DNA from: Staphylococcus argenteus
GTDB taxonomy: Bacteria; Bacillota; Bacilli; Staphylococcales; Staphylococcaceae
DNA: 64,000 nucleotides
Assembly: GCF_000236925.1 (NCBI RefSeq)
Contig: NC_016941.1
Coordinates: 310,001 to 374,000, forward strand
Direction of reading: 5' to 3'
Shown here one piece after another: positions 1 through 9,646 of the stretch (positions are counted from its first letter, which is position 1; each line of letters begins with the position of its first letter). The position numbers were made by a program, and so were the translations under genes. The notes under the pieces are model-generated. The model did no database searches. It was not told the DNA's origin and was given only the letters and a program-made list of their open reading frames with translations.

Positions 1-2480
1 TTTTATCATTGAACTTACATGAAAAAGCACACGGACCACATGGTTTAGTTGCCGGTACAACTGGTTCGGGGAAATCTGAGATTATCCAATCATACATTTT
101 ATCTTTAGCAATTAATTTTCACCCACATGAAGTGGCGTTCCTATTGATTGACTATAAAGGTGGGGGTATGGCGAACTTATTTAAAGATTTAGTCCATTTA
201 GTTGGTACGATTACAAACTTAGATGGTGATGAAGCGATGCGTGCCTTAACATCGATCAAAGCCGAATTGAGAAAACGTCAACGTTTATTCGGAGAGCATG
301 ATGTTAACCATATTAATCAATACCATAAGTTATTTAAAGAAGGTATTGCGACAGAACCAATGCCACATTTATTCATTATTTCCGATGAGTTTGCCGAATT
401 AAAATCAGAACAACCTGATTTTATGAAAGAACTTGTATCAACGGCACGTATTGGACGTTCGTTAGGTATTCATTTAATACTTGCGACACAAAAACCATCG
501 GGTGTTGTTGATGACCAAATTTGGTCTAACTCTAAATTTAAATTGGCATTAAAAGTACAAGATAGACAAGACAGTAATGAAATTTTAAAAACACCAGATG
601 CAGCAGACATTACATTACCAGGTCGTGCGTATTTACAAGTTGGTAATAATGAAATTTATGAATTATTCCAATCTGCATGGAGTGGTGCAACATATGATAT
701 CGAAGGCGATAAATTAGAAGTTGAAGATAAGACGATTTACATGATTAATGACTATGGTCAACTTCAAGCAATCAACAAAGACTTGAGTGGACTTGAAGAT
801 GAAGAAACGAAAGAAAATCAAACTGAGTTAGAAGCGGTTATCGATCATATCGAATCTATTACAACACGATTAGAAATTGAAGAAGTTAAGCGTCCATGGC
901 TACCACCATTGCCAGAAAATGTATATCAAGAAGATTTAGTAGAAACAGATTTCAGAAAATTATGGTCAGATGATGCAAAAGAAGTGGAATTAACATTAGG
1001 ACTTAAAGACGTACCAGAAGAACAATATCAAGGGCCGATGGTATTACAATTGAAAAAAGCTGGTCACATCGCGTTAATCGGAAGTCCAGGATATGGTAGA
1101 ACAACGTTCTTACACAACATTATTTTCGATGTTGCAAGACACCATCGTCCTGATCAAGCACACATGTACTTGTTCGATTTCGGAACTAATGGTTTGATGC
1201 CAGTCACAGACATACCACATGTCGCTGATTACTTTACAGTAGATCAAGAAGACAAGATTGCGAAGGCGATACGTATATTTAATGATGAAATTGATCGTCG
1301 TAAGAAGATTTTAAGTCAGTATCGTGTCACTAGTATTTCTGAATATCGAAAATTAACTGGTGAAACAATTCCGCATGTCTTTATCCTTATTGATAACTTT
1401 GACGCAGTAAAAGATTCACCTTTCCAAGAAGTTTTTGAAAATATGATGATTAAAATGACGCGTGAAGGGCTAGCATTAGACATGCAAGTAACCTTAACTG
1501 CTTCAAGAGCTAACGCTATGAAAACACCAATGTACATTAATATGAAAACGCGTATCGCAATGTTTTTATATGATAAATCAGAGGTGTCGAACGTAGTAGG
1601 ACAGCAAAAATTTGCGGTTAAAGATGTAGTGGGTCGAGCATTGTTAAGTAGCGATGACAACGTATCATTCCATATTGGCCAACCATTTAAACATGATGAG
1701 ACCAAATCATATAATGATCAAATTAATGATGAAGTATCAGCGATGACAGAATTTTATAAAGGTGAAACACCAAGTGATATTCCTATGATGCCAGATGAAA
1801 TTAAATATGAAGATTACAGAGAATCATTAAGCTTACCGGATATAGTTGCAAATGGTGCTTTACCAATTGGATTAGATTATGAAGGTGTTACACTACAAAA
1901 AATTAAATTAACTGAACCAGCAATGATTTCATCAGAAAATCCGAGAGAAATTGCGCATATTGCTGAAATTATGATGAAAGAAATTGACATATTAAATGAA
2001 AAATATGCGATTTGTATCGCAGATTCAAGTGGAGAGTTTAAAGCTTATAGGCATCAAGTGGCTAACTTTGCCGAAGAAAGAGAAGACATTAAAGCGATTC
2101 ATCAACTAATGATTGAAGACTTAAAACAAAGAGAAATGGACGGTCCGTTTGAAAAAGATTCACTTTACATTATCAATGATTTTAAAACATTTATTGATTG
2201 CACGTATATTCCGGAAGATGATGTTAAAAAACTTATTACAAAAGGACCAGAACTTGGCTTGAACATTTTATTTGTCGGCATTCATAAAGAATTAATAGAT
2301 GCTTATGATAAACAGATTGATGTTGCACGTAAAATGATTAACCAATTTAGTATAGGTATTCGTATTTCAGACCAACAATTCTTTAAATTTAGATTTATTC
2401 AACGAGAACCAGTTATTAAAGAAAATGAAGCATATATGGTCGCAAACCAAGCTTATCAAAAGATTAGATGGTTTAAATAG
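1..2480 (+). CDS. essC: EssC, FtsK/SpoIIIE-type ATPase of the type VII secretion system (5' truncated by window)
   Basis: This is the C-terminal part of the membrane-anchored motor ATPase that drives Ess (type VIIb) secretion. The frame is open to the window edge, so the apparent TTG at 9 is not the start; about 825 of roughly 1,480 residues are visible and the FHA domains and membrane segments lie upstream. A first ATPase domain shows Walker A GTTGSGKS (about nt 54-77) and Walker [10 protein letters not shown] second shows a looser P-loop GSPGYGRTT (about nt 1078-1104) and VFILIDN. A third FtsK-like domain follows from about nt 1800 without an obvious P-loop, as known for EssC D3. The immediate downstream order esxC-esxB-esaE-esxD-esaD is the one associated with the essC1 variant. 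The C-terminus is the substrate-discriminating part in this family. Confidence 0.96.
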   Translation, partial: LSLNLHEKAHGPHGLVAGTTGSGKSEIIQSYILSLAINFHPHEVAFLLIDYKGGGMANLFKDLVHLVGTITNLDGDEAMRALTSIKAELRKRQRLFGEHDVNHINQYHKLFKEGIATEPMPHLFIISDEFAELKSEQPDFMKELVSTARIGRSLGIHLILATQKPSGVVDDQIWSNSKFKLALKVQDRQDSNEILKTPDAADITLPGRAYLQVGNNEIYELFQSAWSGATYDIEGDKLEVEDKTIYMINDYGQLQAINKDLSGLEDEETKENQTELEAVIDHIESITTRLEIEEVKRPWLPPLPENVYQEDLVETDFRKLWSDDAKEVELTLGLKDVPEEQYQGPMVLQLKKAGHIALIGSPGYGRTTFLHNIIFDVARHHRPDQAHMYLFDFGTNGLMPVTDIPHVADYFTVDQEDKIAKAIRIFNDEIDRRKKILSQYRVTSISEYRKLTGETIPHVFILIDNFDAVKDSPFQEVFENMMIKMTREGLALDMQVTLTASRANAMKTPMYINMKTRIAMFLYDKSEVSNVVGQQKFAVKDVVGRALLSSDDNVSFHIGQPFKHDETKSYNDQINDEVSAMTEFYKGETPSDIPMMPDEIKYEDYRESLSLPDIVANGALPIGLDYEGVTLQKIKLTEPAMISSENPREIAHIAEIMMKEIDILNEKYAICIADSSGEFKAYRHQVANFAEEREDIKAIHQLMIEDLKQREMDGPFEKDSLYIINDFKTFIDCTYIPEDDVKKLITKGPELGLNILFVGIHKELIDAYDKQIDVARKMINQFSIGIRISDQQFFKFRFIQREPVIKENEAYMVANQAYQKIRWFK

Positions 2481-2509
2481 CAATGAATTAAATAGGAGGG
2501 AGGTATGTT

Positions 2510-2902
2510 ATGAATTTTAATGATATTGAAACAATGGTTAAGTCGAAATTTAAAGATATTAAAAAGCATGCAGAAGAGATTGCGCATGAAATTGAAGTTC
2601 GTTCTGGATATTTAAGAAAAGCTGAACAATATAAGCGATTAGAATTTAATTTGAGTTTTGCACTAGATGATATTGAAAGCACAGCAAAGGACGTACAAAC
2701 TGCAAAATCTAGTGCTAATAAGGACAGTGTAACTGTTAAGGGAAAGGCGCCCAATACGTTATATATTGAAAAAAGAAATTTGATGAAACAAAAGCTTGAA
2801 ATGTTGGGTGAAGATATCGATAAAAATAAAGAATCCCTCCAAAAAGCTAAGGAAATTGCTGGCGAAAAGGCAAGTGAATATTTTAATAAAGCAATGAATT
2901 AA
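2510..2902 (+). CDS. esxC: EsxC (EsaC), small secreted Ess substrate
   Basis: A 130-residue, Lys/Glu-rich, largely helical protein without signal peptide or membrane segment, matching EsxC of the essC1-type Ess cluster. EsxC is a secreted substrate of the type VII machinery. The start ATG at 2510 follows a strong GGAGGGAGG ribosome binding site, 29 nt after essC stops, so it is cotranscribed with essC. No WXG motif is visible, which is normal for this protein. Identity rests mainly on length and on position between essC and esxB. Confidence 0.9.
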
Positions 2903-2917
2903 TATTGAGGTGAAGAT

Positions 2918-3232
2918 ATGGGTGGATATAAAGGTATTAAAGCAGATGGTGGCAAGGTTGATCAAGCAAAACAATTAGCGGCAAAAACAGCTAAAGATAT
3001 TGAAGCATGTCAAAAGCAAACGCAACAGCTCGCTGAGTATATCGAAGGTAGTGATTGGGAAGGACAGTTCGCCAATAAGGTGAAAGATGTGTTACTTATT
3101 ATGGCAAAGTTTCAAGAAGAATTAGTACAACCGATGGCTGACCATCAAAAAGCAATTGATAACTTAAGTCAAAATCTAGCGAAATACGATACATTATCAA
3201 TTAAGCAAGGGCTTGATAGGGTGAACCCATGA
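2918..3232 (+). CDS. esxB: EsxB, WXG100-family secreted protein
   Basis: A 104-residue WXG100 protein secreted by the Ess system; the family forms helical hairpins that dimerise and carry a C-terminal export signal. The hairpin turn motif is visible as S-D-W-E-G near residue 47, flanked by two amphipathic helices. The gene starts 15 nt after esxC behind TTGAGGTG and overlaps the next gene by 4 nt (ATGA), which points to translational coupling. Family knowledge links EsxB to EssC C-terminal recognition and ATPase activation. Confidence 0.94.
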   Translation: MGGYKGIKADGGKVDQAKQLAAKTAKDIEACQKQTQQLAEYIEGSDWEGQFANKVKDVLLIMAKFQEELVQPMADHQKAIDNLSQNLAKYDTLSIKQGLDRVNP

Positions 3233-3906
3233 TGAAAGATGTTAAGCGAATAGATTATTTTTCTTACGAAGAATTAACAATTTTAGGTGGTAGTAAATTA
3301 CCTCTCGTAAATTTTGAATTGTTTGATCCATCAAATTTTGAAGAAGCTAAAGCTGCTTTAATTGAAAAGGAATTAGTAACAGAGAATGACAAGTTAACTG
3401 ATGCAGGTTTTAAAGTGGCTACATTAGTCAGAGAGTATATTAGCGCAATTGTAAATATTCGAATTAATGATATGTATTTTGCACCATTTAGCTATGAAAA
3501 AGATGAATATATTTTGTTAAGCCGGTTTAAAAATAATGGATTTCAAATACGAATTATAAATAAAGACATTGCATGGTGGTCGATTGTACAATCATATCCT
3601 TTATTGATGAGACAAGAAAAGTCTAATGATTGGGACTTTAAACAAATTGACGATGAAACATTGGAGAACTTAAATAATGAAAGTATCGATACGATTGGGC
3701 GTGTTTTAGAAATTGAAATATACAATCATCAAGGTGACCCTCAACAAAGTTTATATAACATTTATGAACAAAATGATTTGCTACTCATTCGATACCCATT
3801 AAAAGATAAAGTGCTGAATGTTCATATTGGTGTCATTAATACATTTATACGAGAATTATTTGGATTCGATACTGATGAAAATCATATTAATAAAGCAGAG
3901 GAGTAA
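3229..3906 (+). CDS. esaE: EsaE (EssE), cytoplasmic chaperone/targeting factor for EsaD
   Basis: A 225-residue soluble protein with no signal peptide or transmembrane helix, located between esxB and esxD. In S. aureus this position is EsaE, which binds the nuclease EsaD and helps deliver it and other substrates to EssC. The start overlaps the esxB stop (ATGATGAAA) and its own stop TAA shares a base with the next ATG, so expression is tightly coupled through the operon. I see no catalytic motif. The assignment rests on gene order and length. Confidence 0.86.
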   Translation: MMKDVKRIDYFSYEELTILGGSKLPLVNFELFDPSNFEEAKAALIEKELVTENDKLTDAGFKVATLVREYISAIVNIRINDMYFAPFSYEKDEYILLSRFKNNGFQIRIINKDIAWWSIVQSYPLLMRQEKSNDWDFKQIDDETLENLNNESIDTIGRVLEIEIYNHQGDPQQSLYNIYEQNDLLLIRYPLKDKVLNVHIGVINTFIRELFGFDTDENHINKAEE

Positions 3907-4223
3907 TGACGTTGAGTGGAAAAATTAGTGTTAAAGCTGAAACGATTGCACATGTTGTAAAAGAATTAGAAAGCATTAGTCAAAAGTATGATGAAATAGC
4001 TCAAAACTTTGGGAAAATAGCGCAATTAAATTACTACAGTAGTGAAAAAGCTGCACATTCTATGGAAAATGGCTATAGTAGTGCTGCAACAGTCATTAGT
4101 GGTCTCAAAGGTCCACTGAGCACACTCGGTGGTGGCGTCATGAATTCAGCACAAAAGTTCTTTGAAGCAGATGAACATTGGGGTACGGAATTTGCCAAGC
4201 TTTACTATAATATTGAGGGATAG
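3906..4223 (+). CDS. esxD: EsxD, small Ess substrate
   Basis: A 105-residue helical protein (103 if the in-frame TTG at 3912 is used, which is better spaced from GAGGAG). It has the size of Esx proteins but lacks a clear WXG turn. Its C-terminal segment, around EADEHWGTEFAKLYY, has the aromatic/acidic character seen in type VII export signals. It lies between esaE and esaD, the arrangement typical of essC1 strains, where EsxD is secreted and can partner EsxB. Confidence 0.85.
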   Translation: MTLSGKISVKAETIAHVVKELESISQKYDEIAQNFGKIAQLNYYSSEKAAHSMENGYSSAATVISGLKGPLSTLGGGVMNSAQKFFEADEHWGTEFAKLYYNIEG

Positions 4224-4232
4224 GTGCATGAT

Positions 4233-6077
4233 ATGACAAAAGATATTGAATATCTAACAGCTGATTATGACAATGAAAAGTCATCTATCCAAAGTGTAAT
4301 AGATGCAATAGAGGGGCAAGACTTCTTAGATGTAGATACAACAATGGATGATGCGGTAAGCGATGTCAGTTCTTTAGACGAAGATGGCGCAATATCATTA
4401 ACGAGTAGTGTAGTAGGTCCACAAGGATCTAAATTAATGGGGTATTATCAAAATGAGTTATATGATTATGCATCTCAATTAGATTCGAAAATGAAAGAAA
4501 TTATTGACACGCCATTTATAGAAGATATAGATAAAGCATTCAAAGGTATAACGAATGTTAAATTGGAAAATATATTAATTAAAAATGGCGGTGGTCATGG
4601 TAGAGATACCTATGGGGCTTCTGGGAAAATTGCAAAGGGAGATGCCAAGAAAAGTGACAGCGATGTTTATAGCATCGATGAAATATTAAAATCGGATCAA
4701 GAATTTGTAAAAGTAATTGATCAGCATTACAAAGAAATGAAAAAAGAAGATAAGAAATTATCTAAGAGTGATTTCGAAAAAATGATGACTCAGGGCGCTT
4801 CTTGTGATTACATGACAGTAGCTGAAGCGGAAGAGATAGAGGAGCAAAAGAAAAAAGAATTGGCAGTTGATATTTTAGCGGGTGTCGGAATTATAGCTTT
4901 AACTATAGTCAACCCTGTCGCAGGTGCAGTAGCAGCAGGTGCATATACCGCTTATTCAGCAGCCAATGCAGCCACAGGAAAAAATATTATAACTGGAAGA
5001 AAGCTATCTAAAGAAGAACGCATCATGGAAGGACTTTCGCTTATTCCATTGCCAGGTATGGGCTTCCTCAAAGGTGCTGGGAAAAGTTTAATGAAATTAG
5101 GCTTCAAAGGCGGAGAAAAATTTGCAGTTAAAACAGGATTGCAAAAGACAATGCAACAAGCAGTTAGTCGTATTTCACCTAAAATGGGAATGATGAAAAA
5201 CAGTGTGTTGAATCAATCTCGTAACTTTGCTCAAAATACTCATGTTGGACAAATGCTGAGTAACATGCGTGGTCAAGCAACTCATACTGTTCAACAAAGT
5301 AGAAATTGGATTGGACAACAAGCACAAAATGTCAAACGAATAGTGAATAATGGACTTGATAAAGAATTTGTAATTCCATCTAAACAACAACTTGCATCGG
5401 CGGGAATAGGCGGTATAAACTTTGCTGAAACAACTACTTTGAGAAACATGGGTCAAAACATGAAACGTGCTGTTACACCACAAAATCACGTGACACATGG
5501 TCCGAAAGATAGTATGGTGAGAAGTGAAGGTAAACATAGTGTAAGTAGCCATGAAATAAATTCATCAAAATATGTTGAATCACCAAACTACACCAAGGTC
5601 AAATATGGAGAGCAATATGCAAGACTTAGACCTAAGAAACTAAAAGCAAATATAGAATATACAACACCAACTGGTCACATATATCGGACTGATCATAAAG
5701 GGCGCATAAAAGAAGTTTATGTAGACAATCTTTCTCTAAAAGATGGCGGTCGTAATAACCATGCACAAAGAACTGTGGGAGGAGAGGATAGATTACCAGA
5801 CGATGATGGAGGTCACTTAATCGCTAGAATGTTTGGTGGGTCAAAAGACATAGATAACCTTGTAGCACAAAGTAAATATATCAACCGTCCATTTAAGGAA
5901 AATGGTGATTGGTACCAGTTGGAAAAAGAGTGGAAAGATGCACTAAAGTCGGGAGATGAAGTGAAAAATATTAAAATGGAAGTGAAATACAGCGGTAATA
6001 GTAAAAGGCCAACTGAGTTTATGGTCGAATATTATATTGATAATAAACAATTTGCAAAACATGTAAAAAATATATAG
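4233..6077 (+). CDS. esaD: EsaD (EssD), Ess-secreted nuclease toxin
   Basis: This encodes the antibacterial DNase exported by the Ess system. ATG 4233 (614 aa) is preferred over GTG 4224 because AGGTG at 4222-4226 is correctly spaced for it and the family length is 614. The N-terminal ~170 residues are an acidic helical targeting domain. A hydrophobic Ala/Gly-rich stretch lies around residues 210-245, followed by a basic linker. The C-terminal ~150 residues are a non-specific endonuclease domain with DDDGGHLIARMFGG; the His in it is residue 528, the known catalytic residue of EsaD, so the toxin looks active. Self-protection would come from the esaG gene that starts 11 nt downstream. Confidence 0.95.
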   Translation: MTKDIEYLTADYDNEKSSIQSVIDAIEGQDFLDVDTTMDDAVSDVSSLDEDGAISLTSSVVGPQGSKLMGYYQNELYDYASQLDSKMKEIIDTPFIEDIDKAFKGITNVKLENILIKNGGGHGRDTYGASGKIAKGDAKKSDSDVYSIDEILKSDQEFVKVIDQHYKEMKKEDKKLSKSDFEKMMTQGASCDYMTVAEAEEIEEQKKKELAVDILAGVGIIALTIVNPVAGAVAAGAYTAYSAANAATGKNIITGRKLSKEERIMEGLSLIPLPGMGFLKGAGKSLMKLGFKGGEKFAVKTGLQKTMQQAVSRISPKMGMMKNSVLNQSRNFAQNTHVGQMLSNMRGQATHTVQQSRNWIGQQAQNVKRIVNNGLDKEFVIPSKQQLASAGIGGINFAETTTLRNMGQNMKRAVTPQNHVTHGPKDSMVRSEGKHSVSSHEINSSKYVESPNYTKVKYGEQYARLRPKKLKANIEYTTPTGHIYRTDHKGRIKEVYVDNLSLKDGGRNNHAQRTVGGEDRLPDDDGGHLIARMFGGSKDIDNLVAQSKYINRPFKENGDWYQLEKEWKDALKSGDEVKNIKMEVKYSGNSKRPTEFMVEYYIDNKQFAKHVKNI

Positions 6078-6087
6078 GGGCGATAAT

Positions 6088-6591
6088 ATGACTTTTGAGG
6101 AAAATTTAAGTGAAATGTATAACGAGATTGCAAATAAGATTAGCAGCATGATACCAGTAGAGTGGGGAAAAGTATATGCAATGGCTTATGTAAATGAAAG
6201 AAGTGGAGAAGTGTTCTACAATTATACTGAACCAAGAAGTGATGAATTATTTTACTATACGAGCGTGTTAAATAAATATAATATATCGAGATCAGAATTT
6301 ATGGACTCAGTATATGAATTATATAAGCAATTTGATAAATTAAGAGAGTTGTTTATAGAAGAAGGACTCGAACCATGGACATCATGTGAATTTGACTTTA
6401 CAAGAGATGGTAAATTAAACGTATCTTTTGATTATATTGATTGGGCGAATTCAGAGTTTGGACAAATGGGAAGAGAACATTATTATATGTATAAAAAATT
6501 TGGAATTTGGCCTGAAAAAGAATATGCCATAAATTGGGTTAAAGAAATCGAACAGTATGTTAAAGAACAGGAAGAAGCGGAAGATAGATAA
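6088..6591 (+). CDS. esaG: EsaG copy 1, DUF600 antitoxin to EsaD
   Basis: A 167-residue acidic cytoplasmic protein of the DUF600 (TIGR01741, staphylococcal tandem) family, the EsaG antitoxin that binds and inhibits the EsaD nuclease domain before export. It starts 11 nt after esaD behind AGGGGCGATAAT, so this copy is the cognate one in the toxin operon. The invariant family block EPWTSCEFDFT followed by VSFDYIDW is present. Its central segment (YYTSVLNKYNI, here type A) is shared only with copy 2, and its tail (FGQMGREH, IWPEKEYAINW, here type alpha) is shared with copy 4. The transcript is closed by a terminator at 6601. Confidence 0.94.
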   Translation: MTFEENLSEMYNEIANKISSMIPVEWGKVYAMAYVNERSGEVFYNYTEPRSDELFYYTSVLNKYNISRSEFMDSVYELYKQFDKLRELFIEEGLEPWTSCEFDFTRDGKLNVSFDYIDWANSEFGQMGREHYYMYKKFGIWPEKEYAINWVKEIEQYVKEQEEAEDR

Positions 6592-6600
6592 TCTTGATGC

Positions 6601-6637
6601 AAGACTAAACAATAAAGCTTTGTTTAGTCTTTTTTTG
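6601..6637 (+). terminator. Rho-independent terminator after esaD-esaG
   Basis: A perfect 11-bp stem, AAGACTAAACA (6601-6611) with TGTTTAGTCTT (6621-6631), is followed by a run of T. The same hairpin recurs at 9455 after esaG copy 3. Confidence 0.9.
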
Positions 6638-6798
6638 GCGGTTAAGTAAAAAGCAATAGATACCGTAAAGTTGATGCTCATCAAATAATAATATAAAGGT
6701 AATTTTAGGTTTTCATACTTTTAATCGAAAAGAATCTAATTACTTATAAATTTAAATGCTTAATATGCTATTACAAAGTCAATGTATAGGAGATAGAT

Positions 6799-7482
6799 AT
6801 GACTACTAAAGAAAATATTGATACTCTTCGAAAGCCAGGTGCACAAGCCTTAAGTTTAATATCATTGTTTTTGATACTTTTTTCATGTCTAACTTTCTTT
6901 TTTGGTTTAGATTATGAAAGGTTTCCTAATTATTTAAAGATAACGACAATTATAGAATTAATAATTATCATAATTAGTTTGCTTCAATGGATTAGATTTA
7001 TAGATTTCGAAAAAGAAAGTGCACAGAAATATAAAAAAATATATGCTCGATTTTTAGTTGTTATAAATGTGTTAACTACTATCACTGTAGTATTTGCACT
7101 GTGTAACCTTTATTATTTTGCAGCTGTACAAAACCATTATGATTTATTCAATTATTGGTTAATGGGTACGATTTCAATCATAATTAGCTATTTATTATTA
7201 GTAATTGGAGGAATGTTTACGTTGTTAAAATTACCTAAAGTAACAAAACGTTGGGGTGGTAAAACTAAAACACATTTCGGTTTATTATTAACTGCGTTGA
7301 GCTCATTTATATATATTGAAAAAATTATCGAATATATATTGGTTCCTAATGTCGTAGAATCCAAGTTTATAATTATTGTAAGTATGTTGGTTATCGCTGG
7401 ATCACAATTTGTGGCATTTCAATTTATTATGCAATACAGTAGATTCTATATTTTTGAATTAAACACAGAAGATGATGACTAA
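6799..7482 (+). CDS. Polytopic membrane protein, DUF5079-like, copy a
   Basis: A 227-residue integral membrane protein with about six hydrophobic segments (roughly residues 17-36, 46-65, 84-108, 121-145, 158-180, 186-208) and an acidic C-terminal tail. It resembles the staphylococcal DUF5079 family by length and position; that name is from memory. Start ATG 6799 follows AGGAGATAG. A second copy at 9647 differs at only three residues (2, 9 and 21). No function is known to me. Its repeated placement next to esaG suggests a role tied to the Ess effector/immunity array, for example membrane-level immunity, but that is inference. Confidence 0.75.
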   Translation: MTTKENIDTLRKPGAQALSLISLFLILFSCLTFFFGLDYERFPNYLKITTIIELIIIIISLLQWIRFIDFEKESAQKYKKIYARFLVVINVLTTITVVFALCNLYYFAAVQNHYDLFNYWLMGTISIIISYLLLVIGGMFTLLKLPKVTKRWGGKTKTHFGLLLTALSSFIYIEKIIEYILVPNVVESKFIIIVSMLVIAGSQFVAFQFIMQYSRFYIFELNTEDDD

Positions 7483-7627
7483 ATGATTTTGTAAATTACT
7501 ATTGGAGTATACTTATATAAAAAATCAACTTCAACGTATATCACCATATTATTTTATGTTCAATGATGTGAATGGATTTAAATGGATCGATATTAAAGTA
7601 AAAGTTATGGAATATTGAGGTGCGAAT

Positions 7628-8239
7628 ATGGAGTTCTTATTATTAATTGTCGTAGCCGGACTGTATTATATTATATATTTAACTGCTGTGATGTATTCTG
7701 AAAAAATAGTAGTATTGCCTATAATCATCTATGCCATTGTGTTTGTAGTAATTGGTATCACTTATATTTTTATAGGTGACAGCTATGATCAGTTAACAAA
7801 TTTCAATGTGATTTTGTATATGGGGAGTTTGTTTTATGCATGGATGGCTTTTAGAAATCTTTGGAACAGACCACTATTACTAAAATATAAGAACATTACA
7901 GATAGTTCAAGTGGAATAGTTAATAAATCTGAATACAATTCAGTTGAAAGCTTACGTATAAATATTGAAATAGCTAAGTATAAAGGGATTATTTCTTTGA
8001 TAGTAGCTATAGTACTAACGGTATTAATGACATTAAAGTCAACACCTCAAATTACTGCGGAAACACGTGACTTAAGTATCTCATTTTTCATACTCAGCTT
8101 ATTTATCATTATTATATTTGCAGTTTGGGATTTGATTATTAGAGTTAGAAAAGGAGCGTTTGCTTTTGTTGTAATAAGGCCAATATTATTCAGTTGTTGG
8201 TTATTTATTTTGAATATGATTTTATCAAGATTAGTATAA
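7628..8239 (+). CDS. Polytopic membrane protein, DUF5080-like
   Basis: A 203-residue membrane protein with about six hydrophobic helices (near residues 1-20, 27-50, 58-75, 115-135, 146-168, 178-200) and a short cytoplasmic loop with WNRPLL. It resembles the staphylococcal DUF5080 family by position and size (recalled name). ATG 7628 follows TTGAGGTGCGAAT. It lies 145 nt after the DUF5079-like gene. In the second module the equivalent gene is reduced to its last 38 codons (10435-10548). Function is unknown. Confidence 0.7.
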   Translation: MEFLLLIVVAGLYYIIYLTAVMYSEKIVVLPIIIYAIVFVVIGITYIFIGDSYDQLTNFNVILYMGSLFYAWMAFRNLWNRPLLLKYKNITDSSSGIVNKSEYNSVESLRINIEIAKYKGIISLIVAIVLTVLMTLKSTPQITAETRDLSISFFILSLFIIIIFAVWDLIIRVRKGAFAFVVIRPILFSCWLFILNMILSRLV

Positions 8240-8264
8240 TGATAAGAAGTTGAATAAATTGTAA

Positions 8265-8407
8265 TGTGAAAAATCATTGAGAATTTCAATTATTGTAACA
8301 ATAGTTTCAGTTATTTTAGTTTCATTAGTTTATTTAGGTTTAAAATGAGTAATATTATTTTGAAGAAGCATTAAGCCACGTAGAAGTGTTGTTTAATGCT
8401 TTTTATT
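8265..8407 (+). repeat. Repeated gene-tail and terminator block, copy 1
   Basis: An open stretch without a start codon (8265-8348) encodes a short hydrophobic C-terminus ending IVTIVSVILVSLVYLGLK. A hairpin follows: AGCATTAA (8367-8374) with TTAATGCT (8393-8400), then TTTTT. The same tail and hairpin occur at 10701-10856. This looks like the 3' remnant of a lost membrane-protein gene that has been duplicated with its terminator, which now insulates the next esaG. Confidence 0.6.
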
Positions 8408-8437
8408 TAACGGTAATGAAAATATAGGGGTGATAAC

Positions 8438-8938
8438 ATGATTTTCGAAGAAAAATTAAGTGAAATGTACAATAAAATTGCGAATAAGATTAGCAGCATG
8501 ATACCGGTAGAATGGGAAAAGGTATATGCAATGGCTTATATAAGTGAAAGAAATGGAGAAGTTTTCTACAATTATACTGAGCCAAGCAGTGATGAATTAT
8601 TTTACTATACGAGCGTGTTAAATAAATATAATATACCAAGATCAGAATTTATGGACTCAGTATATGAATTATATAAGCAATTTGATAATTTAAGAGAATT
8701 GTTTATAGAAGAAGGACTCGAGCCATGGACATCATGCGAATTTGACTTTACAAGAGAGGGTAAATTAAACGTATCTTTTGATTATATAGATTGGATGAAT
8801 TCAGAATTTGGACAAATAGCAAAAGAAAATTATTATATGTACAAAAAATTTGGAATTTTACCAGAAACGGAATATGAAATTAATAAAGTTAAAGAAGTAG
8901 AGAAGTATATTAAAGAGCAAGAAAAAACTAACCTGTAG
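8438..8938 (+). CDS. esaG: EsaG copy 2, DUF600 antitoxin
   Basis: A 166-residue DUF600 protein starting at ATG 8438 behind AGGGGTGATAAC. Its centre matches copy 1 (type A, YYTSVLNKYNIPRSEF) and the tail begins like the alpha type (NSEFGQ) but then switches to ILPETEYEINKVKE, as in copy 6, so this gene is itself a mosaic. It lies 10 nt upstream of copy 3, forming a pair. It probably binds variants of the EsaD nuclease domain, as shown for EsaG proteins, but its specificity cannot be read from sequence. Confidence 0.9.
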   Translation: MIFEEKLSEMYNKIANKISSMIPVEWEKVYAMAYISERNGEVFYNYTEPSSDELFYYTSVLNKYNIPRSEFMDSVYELYKQFDNLRELFIEEGLEPWTSCEFDFTREGKLNVSFDYIDWMNSEFGQIAKENYYMYKKFGILPETEYEINKVKEVEKYIKEQEKTNL

Positions 8939-8948
8939 GGGAGATAAC

Positions 8949-9440
8949 ATGAATTTCGAAGAAAAATTAAGTGAAATGTACAATAAAATTGCAAATGAAA
9001 TCAGTGGAATGATACCAGTAGAATGGGAAAAGATATATACAATTGCGTACGTAGATGATCAAGGTGGAGAGGTCATTTTTAATTATACTAAACCTGGAAG
9101 TGAAGAATTGAATTATTATTCAGATATTCCTAAAGATTGTAATGTCTCAAATGATATTTTTATGGATTTATGGATGAAAGTTTATCGAATGTTTGATGAG
9201 TTAAGAGAAACTTTTAAAAAAGAAGATTTAGAACCATGGACATCATGTGAATTTGATTTTACAAGAGAAGGTAAACTGAATGTATCTTTTGATTATATAG
9301 ATTGGTTAAATACAGAATTTGATCAATTGGGTCTTGAAAATTATTATATGTACAAAAAGTTTGGTGTCATACCAGAAATGGAATATGAAATGGAGGAGGT
9401 TAAACAAATCGAGCAATATATTAAAGAACAGGAAGAATAA
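8949..9440 (+). CDS. esaG: EsaG copy 3, DUF600 antitoxin
   Basis: A 163-residue DUF600 protein starting at ATG 8949 with AGGGGAGATAAC, 10 nt after copy 2. The central segment (YYSDIPKDCNVSNDIF, VYRMFDELRETF) is type B, shared with copies 5 and 8. The tail (NTEFDQLG, VIPEMEYEMEEVKQ) is type beta, shared with copy 7. Its 3' flank to about 9640 is a near copy of the region after esaG copy 1, including the terminator, which defines the duplicated module. Confidence 0.9.
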   Translation: MNFEEKLSEMYNKIANEISGMIPVEWEKIYTIAYVDDQGGEVIFNYTKPGSEELNYYSDIPKDCNVSNDIFMDLWMKVYRMFDELRETFKKEDLEPWTSCEFDFTREGKLNVSFDYIDWLNTEFDQLGLENYYMYKKFGVIPEMEYEMEEVKQIEQYIKEQEE

Positions 9441-9454
9441 ACTATTTTAATTGT

Positions 9455-9488
9455 AAGACTAAACAATAAAGCTTTGTTTAGTCTTTTT
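9455..9488 (+). terminator. Terminator after esaG copy 3
   Basis: AAGACTAAACA (9455-9465) pairs perfectly with TGTTTAGTCTT (9475-9485), followed by TTT. It is the same element as at 6601. Confidence 0.88.
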
Positions 9489-9646
9489 GGCAGTTAAGTA
9501 AAAAACAATATAGACCGTAAAGTTGATACTCATCAAATAATAATATAAAGATAATTTTATGCTTTTAGTAGATGAAAATCTAAGTATATATAACTTTAAA
9601 TACGTAATATGCTATTACAAAATCAATGTATAGGAGATAGGTAAAT

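Noticed and set aside
6601..6637. The repeated hairpin (6601, 9455) as an insertion-sequence end or small RNA
   Set aside because: It has the stem plus T-run of a terminator directly after esaG, with no transposase or promoter nearby.
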